Source of the DNA: JALZHR01 sp036389695
Lineage (GTDB): Bacteria > Acidobacteriota > Blastocatellia > Pyrinomonadales > Pyrinomonadaceae
Assembly: GCA_036389695.1 (NCBI GenBank)
Contig: DASVWG010000402.1
Span: forward strand, 1-19,966
Direction: 5' to 3'
DNA length: 19,966 bases
Below, one piece after another: positions 7,489-14,120 of the stretch. Below the pieces are notes generated by a model that saw only the letters and a program-made list of their open reading frames with translations, was not told the origin of the DNA and ran no database searches. Within the stretch, counting starts at the first letter, position 1; every line of letters begins with the position of its first letter. The position numbers were made by a program, and so were the translations under genes.

Positions 7489-9909
7489 ATGCTCTATTGT
7501 CCCAAGTGCCGCCACACCTACGAAGATGGAAGTCAACGGTTCTGCTCGAACGACGGCGGACGACTTCTGCCTGCGCTGCCGACGACTTTAAAAAGCGCCG
7601 AAGGCAAAAAAGGCGTGTTTTCAACTCTGCTCGCCAAAGCGCCGAAACGCGCCGAAACGGATGAATCGGTCGCGCCCGCGCCGAAATTCATCAAAGTCGA
7701 ACAAACGATTCAACCGGATTTTTCGTCGCCCGTCGCCAGCCAGGCTCTGACGACCGAGCCGGAAATAAAGCTCGAACTCGAACCGGCTGAAACAAAACCT
7801 ACGGCGAAAACAAAGCCGCCGACCGCCGCGGAATCGCCTGTCGAAACCGAACCGCCAAAGGAAACAAAACCGACCACGATTATAAAACCGATTGCCGAAA
7901 TGAAACTGCCGGCGGAAGCCAAACCGGCAGAGAAAACCAAAGCGGCAGAAGAAACCAAACCGGCGGCGCGCTTGATTAAACCGAGCGAAATCGCTTCGGG
8001 CACGGCGACGGTCGGCGACCGCAGCGTCAATCCGACGGGCAGACCGGCGATTTCGTGGGAAAAACCGAACGTTCTGCTGGGGCAAACCGTCAAAGGTCGC
8101 TATCAGGTGACGAAAAAAATCGGGCAGGACGAAACCAGCATTTCGTATCTCGCGCAGGATAAGCTGTCGCCCGAAAAAAAGGTCGTCGTCCGCGTTTTGA
8201 TGGAAGAAGACGCCGAAGATTTAGCCAGCCGCATTTTCGCCGAAGAAAGAGTTTCGCTTTCGCATCTGAATCACCCGAATGTCGCCGGTCTTATTGATTC
8301 GGGCGAGCTGCTGGAAGGCAAGCCGTTTATTATCTCGGAATACGTCGAGGGCAAATCGGTCAAAGATAAATTGCAGCAGACCGGACAATTTAACGCTCTG
8401 CGCGCGGCGCGAATCGTGCGCCAGGCGGCTTACGCGCTGAGCGAAGTTCATCAAAACGGCGTTCTGCACCGCAATCTGAAACCGGAAAATATTATTCTGA
8501 CCGTCAACGAAGCGGGCACAGAACAGGTCAAGGTCACCGATTTTGCCGTTTCCGACGGCAGGCAGCTGACCGAAAATCCGGCGTATAAATCGCCCGAACA
8601 GCTCGAAGGAAAAATGCCTTCCTTTGCCAGCGATATTTACAGCCTCGCGGTCATCGCCTATCAAATGCTGACCAATCGCCTGCCGTTCAGCGCGTCTTCG
8701 GTCAACGAGCTAATCGCGGCGCAGAAAAAAGGCTTGAGCATCAAGCCGACAAATTTAAGGCTCGATTTGCCGGAGGCTGAAGAAGCGGTCGACCAGATTC
8801 TGGAAAAGGCGCTCGCCTATAAAGCGTCCGGGCGTTACCCGAAAGCGCGCGATTTCGGCGACGCGTTTTTTAACGCGCTCGCGAACGAGCCGTCCGCCGC
8901 CAAACCGGAAGAAACGGAAAAGAAATCTGAAATTCAGCCTTTGATTTCCGCCGACACTTCGCTCGAAGACGTCGAAATCGAATTAATCGACGACGAGCCG
9001 GAAAAAACGGATTTCGTCGCCGACGCCCTTCCGGAAATCGAAGAAAAAATCGAGACCGAAGCCGACGCTAAACCAGTGGAAGATTTGCCCTGGGAAAAAC
9101 GCTCGCCCGAACCGATGAAGGTCGCGAGCAAATCGTGGATGCGAATTTCCGTCGTAGGCTTGGTCGCGCTCGTTTTGGGACTCTGGGCGATTTGGTCTTA
9201 TTTTTTGAATCACCCGAATCAGGCCGATTTTTCTGCGACGAATCAAACAACTCAGGGAAATTCAGACGCGCCGGTGGAAAATTCGATGACCAATCCCGTG
9301 TCGGCATTGCCGCCGGACATCGAACTGCCGCCCGCCGAACGCAAAGTTTTGCCGCCGCCGAACAGCGAATATTTTCAAAATATGCGCGAAAATCGAGGCG
9401 GCGAGCTGGCGAGCTATTATCGCGGATTTTCGTTTTATTATCCGAAAGACTGGACGAAAACGCCGGGCGAGAAAAATTTTGCCGACGTTTCGCGCAAGGA
9501 TGAAAACGGCATTCCGATTGAGCAGATGCTGCTTTCGTTTTACAAGAGTAAAGGAACTTTTAAAGCCGACCGCGAAGGCTTTCCGGCGCTGGTCAAGGAA
9601 ACGAATAAGCGACTTGCCGAGCAGATTCCGAATTATAAATTTGTTTCCGAAGGCGAAAAAATCATCAACGGCGGCTGGAAAGTTTACGAAATGAAGTTTG
9701 AAGGCACGGTCACGACGAAAACGGGCGAAAATATAAAACTTTTCGGCAGGCGTCTGTTTATGCCCGCGATGCGGCAGGGCATCAAAAGCGGTCTTATGAT
9801 TACGATGCTCGCGACGCCGCTTTCGCCAAACGTGCAGACGGTCGAAGATGTCGGCGAAAAAGGCGAATTGAAAACCGTTCTGGACACTTTCGAGCCGACG
9901 CCGATGTAG
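7489..9909 (+). CDS. Transmembrane pseudokinase with zinc ribbon and PsbP-like outer domain
   Basis: This 806-residue protein has the layout of the kinase at 3621 but a dead catalytic site. It starts with a zinc ribbon (C4, C7, C19, then NDGG), then an acidic/Pro/Lys linker of about residues 60-190. The kinase fold spans about 193-460, one membrane segment about 549-572, and the rest is extracytoplasmic. The last 160 or so residues (YYRGFSFYYPKDWTKTPGEK onward) resemble PsbP/DUF1795-type domains. Catalytic changes are clear: the glycine loop is IGQDETSISY, the ATP-binding lysine is arginine (VVVRV, R235), HRD is HRN (N329, codon AAT at 8473) and DFG is DFA (351-353). The fold is otherwise kept (KPENIIL, SPEQLEG, DIYSLAVIAYQML), so it is not a decaying gene. 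It may bind or regulate the active kinase nearby. A terminator follows. Confidence 0.92.
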   Translation: MLYCPKCRHTYEDGSQRFCSNDGGRLLPALPTTLKSAEGKKGVFSTLLAKAPKRAETDESVAPAPKFIKVEQTIQPDFSSPVASQALTTEPEIKLELEPAETKPTAKTKPPTAAESPVETEPPKETKPTTIIKPIAEMKLPAEAKPAEKTKAAEETKPAARLIKPSEIASGTATVGDRSVNPTGRPAISWEKPNVLLGQTVKGRYQVTKKIGQDETSISYLAQDKLSPEKKVVVRVLMEEDAEDLASRIFAEERVSLSHLNHPNVAGLIDSGELLEGKPFIISEYVEGKSVKDKLQQTGQFNALRAARIVRQAAYALSEVHQNGVLHRNLKPENIILTVNEAGTEQVKVTDFAVSDGRQLTENPAYKSPEQLEGKMPSFASDIYSLAVIAYQMLTNRLPFSASSVNELIAAQKKGLSIKPTNLRLDLPEAEEAVDQILEKALAYKASGRYPKARDFGDAFFNALANEPSAAKPEETEKKSEIQPLISADTSLEDVEIELIDDEPEKTDFVADALPEIEEKIETEADAKPVEDLPWEKRSPEPMKVASKSWMRISVVGLVALVLGLWAIWSYFLNHPNQADFSATNQTTQGNSDAPVENSMTNPVSALPPDIELPPAERKVLPPPNSEYFQNMRENRGGELASYYRGFSFYYPKDWTKTPGEKNFADVSRKDENGIPIEQMLLSFYKSKGTFKADREGFPALVKETNKRLAEQIPNYKFVSEGEKIINGGWKVYEMKFEGTVTTKTGENIKLFGRRLFMPAMRQGIKSGLMITMLATPLSPNVQTVEDVGEKGELKTVLDTFEPTPM

Positions 9910-9939
9910 TAAACTCAACTTTTCTGCAAGGTTTTTTGA

Positions 9940-9976
9940 AAGCGTAGGGAAAAACTTCCTTACGCTTATTTTATTT
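9940..9976 (+). terminator. Strong intrinsic terminator after the pseudokinase
   Basis: A 12-bp stem with one G-U pair (AAGCGTAGGGAA at 9940-9951; TTCCTTACGCTT at 9956-9967) and a 4-base AAAC loop is followed by ATTTTATTTT. It closes the kinase-TPR-pseudokinase block and separates it from the FHA-ABC gene. Confidence 0.85.
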
Positions 9977-10022
9977 TGACCCTAGTTGCAGTAGAATCTT
10001 GCGATAGTAAATGTCACACAAA

Positions 10023-10120
10023 TGACCTTTGAGCTTTGAACTTTGACCTTTGTAAATTCTAGTTACGATTCGAGCTGTAAATTAAAGAAATCAAAGGTCA
10101 AAGCTCAAAGCTCAAAGACC
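10023..10120. repeat. Heptad-repeat hairpin element upstream of the FHA-ABC gene
   Basis: The left arm (10023-10052) and right arm (about 10092-10120) consist of degenerate seven-base units such as GAGCTTT, GAACTTT, GACCTTT and their complements CAAAGGT, CAAAGCT. They are nearly complementary over about 29 bp. The loop of about 39 bases is AT-rich and contains TTACGATTCGAGC. The arm ends 12 bases before the probable start codon at 10133. An inverted relative lies at 13324-13425. Confidence 0.85.
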
Positions 10121-10132
10121 AAATTCCAGAAT

Positions 10133-13100
10133 ATGAAAATCGTTTTAGCCGAAGAACGCGGCGGGCAGCAGTTGTCCGAGCAAAGTTTTCAACAGCCGGT
10201 AGTCAGAGTCGGGCGCGACGCGAATGATTGTCAAATCGTTTTCGACAACCAGCAGTATCCGATGGTTTCGCGAAAACACGCCGAATTGCAATGGCAAAAC
10301 GGGCAATGGTTTTTGACGGATTTAAATTCGAGTTACGGCACTTTTTTGAACGGGCAAAAAATCAGCCAGCCGCAAGCCGTGCAAGCCGGAAGCGCGCTTC
10401 AGTTCGGCACGAACGGTCCTGTCCTGCGCGTCGTCTGGTTTGAAACCGTTCAGCCGCCGCAGCCGCAAGCGCCCGTTTACGCGCCGCAGCCCGAGCCGCA
10501 GAAACCGATTTCCGCGCCGCTTCCGCCGCAAGCTCCGCCGGAGCAACAACAGCAAATATCGAATCGACAAGCTGCCAGCCAGTCGGGCAGCGGCTCGCTC
10601 GACGCGCCGCAGCTTATTTTTGTCGGCACCAGCCGGCTCGAACCTTACAAAATTACCAAAGACAGCTTCTGGCTCGGGCGCGACCCGAATTGCGACATCG
10701 TGATGGAAGCCAATGCCGTCATGGTTTCCAGAAAACACGCGCAAATCTCGCGTCAAAACGGCGGTTTCGTCGTGACCGACAACGGCAGCTTTAACGGAAC
10801 TCTGGTCAACGAGCAGCGAATCTCGACGCCGACGCCGATTTATCACGGCGACGAAATCCAGCTCGGAATGGGCGGACCGGTTCTGAAATTTAATTCGCCG
10901 AATCAAGCCGCGCCGAAAGGCGCGAGCCTCGCCGGGCAACGCGCCGTCGCCGCCAGCCAGCAAGCCGTTTTGCAGGATTTGCCCGACCAGCCTGCCGGTT
11001 CGAAAACGATGGTTTTTCGCGGCGGAAACGTCTCGCAGCAAATGAAACCCGACGTTTCGGCGCAGCCGCAATTGTTGATGCAATTGACTTTCGGCGGCAA
11101 GCAGGAACTGACCATCGGGCGCGAGGACAACAACGACGTCAAGCTCGACGGCTTGCAGATTTCCAATCGCCACGCGCGTCTTTTGCAGACGGGCGGCGGC
11201 GTCGCCATCGAAGATTTGAATTCGACCAACGGCGTTTACGTCAACGGTCAAAAAATCTCGCGGCAAAACATCTCGTCAGCCGATTCGGTGCAAATCGGCT
11301 CGTTCGTCATTCGCGTCGATAACGCGGGAAACATCGGCGTTTTCGACACGCGCTCGAAAACGCGCATCGATTCGGTCAACATCACGAAAGAAGTGAAAGA
11401 CCGTTCGGGCGGCGGCACGATTAAGCTTCTGGACGGCGTTTCGCTGACGGTTATGCCGAACGAATTCGTCGGTCTTTTAGGTCCTTCGGGCGCGGGAAAA
11501 TCGACGTTTATGGACGCGCTGAACGGAATGCGTCCGGCGTCGGGCGGCAGCGTTCTGGTCAATAATCTCGACCTTTATCAAAACCTCGACGCGCTGAAGC
11601 AATCAATCGGCTACGTGCCGCAGGACGATATTATTCACCGCGAATTGACCGTCTATCGAACGCTTTATTACGTCGCGAAACTGCGGCTTTCGACCGACGT
11701 TTCGCGCAAGGAAATTGACCAGATTGTCAACGAAGTGATGGACGTCACCGGGCTTTCCGAACGCCGCGACGTGCCGATTAATCAGCTTTCCGGCGGTCAG
11801 CGAAAAAGAGTTTCGATTGCGGTCGAACTGGTCACGAAGCCGTCAGTTATTTACCTGGACGAGCCGACTTCCGGTTTAGACCCGGCAACCGAAGAAAAAA
11901 TTATGGTTTTGTTTCGCCAGATTGCCGAATCGGGCAGAACCGTGATTTTGACGACGCACGCGATGGAAAACGTCAAGCTTTTTGACAAAATCGTTCTGCT
12001 GATGCGCGGAAAATTGGTTTTTTACGGCAAGCCGCAGGAAGCGCTGGAGCACGTCGGCGCGAAAAGCTTCAAAGAGCTTTACGACAAGCTGGAAGAGCCG
12101 ATTGAGCAGCGTCTGGGCATGAACGGCGCGAACCGGCATCAAGTCACCGAACAGGTCGCCGAAGAATGGAAACAGAAATTCACGAAGACGCCGCAGTATA
12201 AAAAGAACGTTTTCGAGCCGCTCCGGCAAATCGGGCAGGTGCAGTCGCAGGGCGTGCAGCAGAAACGAAAGCTCGGTCTTTTCGGCGCGATTCGCCAATG
12301 GATGACGCTTTCGCGGCGTTACTGGGAAGTTCTCGTGCGCGACAAATTCAATCTTTTGATTCTTTTCATGCAGGCTCCGATTGTCGCGTTTCTGACGTTT
12401 CTGGTGATGGACGCCGACCAACCGCGCGATTTCGTCTATTTCGTTTTGTCGCTCGTTTCGGTCTGGTTCGGAACGTCGGTCGCGGCGCGTGAGATTATCA
12501 GGGAAAAAGCCGTCTATACGCGCGAGCGAATGGTCAATCTCGGCTTGATGCCGTATGTTTTTTCCAAGCTTTTTATTTTGGGAATCATCGTCGGCATTCA
12601 ATGTTTACTGCTTTTCCTGCCGCTCAAATTTTTCGACCTTATCGGCGTGATGCGAATGCCGGGCGAGCTGATGGGAATTCCGCAATTCTGGGTGATGCTT
12701 TTAACGGCGGGCGTCGGCATCGCGCTCGGATTGTTTATTTCCGCGACGGTGAAAACTTCGGAAATGGCGACTTCGCTCGTGCCTCTGATTTTGATTCCGC
12801 AGATTTTATTTTCAGGGCTTGTCGGCGTTCCGACCGGCATTAATAAAGTCGCCGGTTTGTTGATGCCCGCGACGTGGTCGTTCGATACGATGAAGCGATT
12901 TTCGACGCTCGATACGCTGAAAGAGGAAGGCGCGGACAATAGCGGGCAGACGCGCGGCGTCGGTTATTACAAATACGTCGAGCAGGAAAACGATAAATTA
13001 ATCGCCGACGCGCGCAAAAAAATCGACGATTACAAATCGAAATCCGAGCAGAAAATGAAGGATTACGAAAAGGAAATGAAAGACGATTTGGCAGCCGGAC

Positions 13101-13300
13101 AGCGTCCCGGCGATATGCCGAAATTGGATGCCGCGCCGAAAATCGACGACCCGAAAAAAATCGAAAAGAATCTGAGCGCCTATGTCAACTTCCTGCATCC
13201 GTGGATGAACGAGGTTTTGAATCAGATTGTTTTGATGATAATGTTTTTTATACTGGTAATTGCCACGCTGATTGTCCTCAGGATGCAGGACATCGCCTGA
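10133..13300 (+). CDS. ABC transporter: three FHA domains, ATPase and membrane domain in one chain
   Basis: This 1055-residue protein looks like an ABCG-type transporter controlled by phosphothreonine-binding domains. Three FHA domains lie at about residues 23-92, 178-250 and 326-396, each with the GR...S.xH...N core (VGRDAND/VSRKHAEL; LGRDPNCD/VSRKHAQI; IGREDNND/ISNRHARL/NSTNGVYVNG). The ABC domain has Walker A GPSGAGKST (450-458), signature LSGGQRKRV (552-560), Walker B VIYLDEP (572-578) and H-loop TTHA. About six membrane segments follow; a Lys/Glu/Asp-rich helical loop (about 945-1020) lies before the last one. The ORF is open back to 10043, but those 30 residues come from the heptad repeat; MKIVLAEERGG at 10133 is a natural FHA-protein start, though without a clear Shine-Dalgarno sequence. 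The neighbouring kinases could supply the phosphothreonine ligand. The substrate is unknown. Confidence 0.93.
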   Translation: MKIVLAEERGGQQLSEQSFQQPVVRVGRDANDCQIVFDNQQYPMVSRKHAELQWQNGQWFLTDLNSSYGTFLNGQKISQPQAVQAGSALQFGTNGPVLRVVWFETVQPPQPQAPVYAPQPEPQKPISAPLPPQAPPEQQQQISNRQAASQSGSGSLDAPQLIFVGTSRLEPYKITKDSFWLGRDPNCDIVMEANAVMVSRKHAQISRQNGGFVVTDNGSFNGTLVNEQRISTPTPIYHGDEIQLGMGGPVLKFNSPNQAAPKGASLAGQRAVAASQQAVLQDLPDQPAGSKTMVFRGGNVSQQMKPDVSAQPQLLMQLTFGGKQELTIGREDNNDVKLDGLQISNRHARLLQTGGGVAIEDLNSTNGVYVNGQKISRQNISSADSVQIGSFVIRVDNAGNIGVFDTRSKTRIDSVNITKEVKDRSGGGTIKLLDGVSLTVMPNEFVGLLGPSGAGKSTFMDALNGMRPASGGSVLVNNLDLYQNLDALKQSIGYVPQDDIIHRELTVYRTLYYVAKLRLSTDVSRKEIDQIVNEVMDVTGLSERRDVPINQLSGGQRKRVSIAVELVTKPSVIYLDEPTSGLDPATEEKIMVLFRQIAESGRTVILTTHAMENVKLFDKIVLLMRGKLVFYGKPQEALEHVGAKSFKELYDKLEEPIEQRLGMNGANRHQVTEQVAEEWKQKFTKTPQYKKNVFEPLRQIGQVQSQGVQQKRKLGLFGAIRQWMTLSRRYWEVLVRDKFNLLILFMQAPIVAFLTFLVMDADQPRDFVYFVLSLVSVWFGTSVAAREIIREKAVYTRERMVNLGLMPYVFSKLFILGIIVGIQCLLLFLPLKFFDLIGVMRMPGELMGIPQFWVMLLTAGVGIALGLFISATVKTSEMATSLVPLILIPQILFSGLVGVPTGINKVAGLLMPATWSFDTMKRFSTLDTLKEEGADNSGQTRGVGYYKYVEQENDKLIADARKKIDDYKSKSEQKMKDYEKEMKDDLAAGQRPGDMPKLDAAPKIDDPKKIEKNLSAYVNFLHPWMNEVLNQIVLMIMFFILVIATLIVLRMQDIA

Positions 13301-13323
13301 GAAATTACGGAATTGAAAGAAAT

Positions 13324-13425
13324 GAGCTTTGATTTTTGGTCTTTGACCTTTGATGTCTTTAATTTACGGCTCGAATCGTAATTAAAATTCCCAAAGTTCA
13401 AAAATCAAAAATCAAAGACCAAAAA
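13324..13425. repeat. Heptad-repeat hairpin element between FHA-ABC and tlpA-like genes
   Basis: The left arm (13324-13352; GAGCTTTGATTTTTGGTCTT and so on) and right arm (about 13391-13423) are imperfect inverted arrays of seven-base units around a loop of about 38 bases. Positions 13341-13381 are the reverse complement of 10063-10103 with two differences in 41. The element starts about 22 bases after the FHA-ABC stop and ends about five bases before the next start codon. Confidence 0.85.
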
Positions 13426-13429
13426 ATAA

Positions 13430-14005
13430 ATGAAATTTTTAGCAAAAAATACGGCTTTATTTATATTTTTAGCGATAGCGTTTTCAATTTTCACGGCTTG
13501 CGGCGGCAACACGGGCGGCGGCTATAACAGCGGCTTGACAAACACTGCCAGGAGCGATTATCCGGCAGTTCCGGCGGCGATAATGCAGGCTGAGTTTAAA
13601 GGGCTGGACGGCGGAAAGTTTAAGCTCGAAGACTACAAAGGCAAAGTCGTTTTGATAAATCTCTGGGCGACGTGGTGCGGACCTTGCAAAGGCGAAATGC
13701 CGCATCTCATCGAGCTGCAAAACGCGCATAAAGATAAAGGTTTTGAAATTCTCGGCTTGGACACCGACGAAAACGATTCGGAAGCCGCCGTAAAAAGCTT
13801 CGCCGAAAACATGAAGCTGAATTACACGCTCGGCTGGGTTGACGACAAGACTTACAGCGAGATGTTAAAGCTCAGCAAATTTGCCGGCATTCCGCAAAGC
13901 TTTCTCATCAGCCGCGACGGGCAGCTGCTCGGCATTTTCACCGGCGGCAGCCCGACGACGATTATGAAGCTTAAAGACCTCGTCGGCAAAACCGTCAACG
14001 AATGA
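13430..14005 (+). CDS. TlpA/ResA-like thioredoxin-fold lipoprotein
   Basis: This 191-residue protein is an envelope thiol-disulfide oxidoreductase of the TlpA/ResA/AhpC-TSA group. A hydrophobic N-terminus ends in FTACGG (Cys24), a plausible though imperfect lipobox, followed by a Gly/Asn/Ser-rich spacer. The domain includes FKGLDGGKFKLEDYKGKVVL, then the active site WATWCGPCKGEMPHL (C83, C86) and the cis-Pro loop FAGIPQSFLI. Such proteins usually reduce disulfides of c-type cytochromes or other exported proteins; no cytochrome biogenesis gene lies nearby, so the target is unknown. The heptad element reaches almost to the ATG and leaves no Shine-Dalgarno sequence. The gene ends convergent to the NFACT gene. 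Confidence 0.93.
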   Translation: MKFLAKNTALFIFLAIAFSIFTACGGNTGGGYNSGLTNTARSDYPAVPAAIMQAEFKGLDGGKFKLEDYKGKVVLINLWATWCGPCKGEMPHLIELQNAHKDKGFEILGLDTDENDSEAAVKSFAENMKLNYTLGWVDDKTYSEMLKLSKFAGIPQSFLISRDGQLLGIFTGGSPTTIMKLKDLVGKTVNE

Positions 14006-14027
14006 CGAAAACGCAAAACGTTTATTA

Positions 14028-14120
14028 ATGCAAAATGCAAAATGCAAAGTGCAAAATATTAGGATTTAAGATTCAGAATTAAATTAATCCTTCCATTTTG
14101 CATTTTGCGTTTTGCATTTT
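14028..14120. repeat. Heptad-repeat hairpin between two convergent genes
   Basis: Left units ATGCAAA (x3) and GTGCAAA at about 14028-14058 face right units of the type TTTGCAT and TTTGCGT at about 14094-14120, so the transcript can fold from either strand. The loop has an inner pair, AGGATT with AATCCT. The right arm runs up to the stop codon of the minus-strand gene (14119-14121). It may act as a shared 3' end for both genes, but has no classic T-run. Confidence 0.85.

Noticed and set aside
7621..8085. Minus-strand open frame rich in Arg and Phe
   Set aside because: It mirrors the Lys/Glu/Pro-rich linker of the pseudokinase and has no start signal or domain.
9976..10014. Promoter-like TTGACC and TTGCAG hexamers upstream of the FHA-ABC gene
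   Set aside because: No acceptable -10 lies at 16-18 bases from either, so I do not call a promoter.
10043..10132. Extra 30 N-terminal residues of the FHA-ABC protein
   Set aside because: They are encoded by the heptad repeat, have no ribosome binding site, and the family-like start is at 10133.
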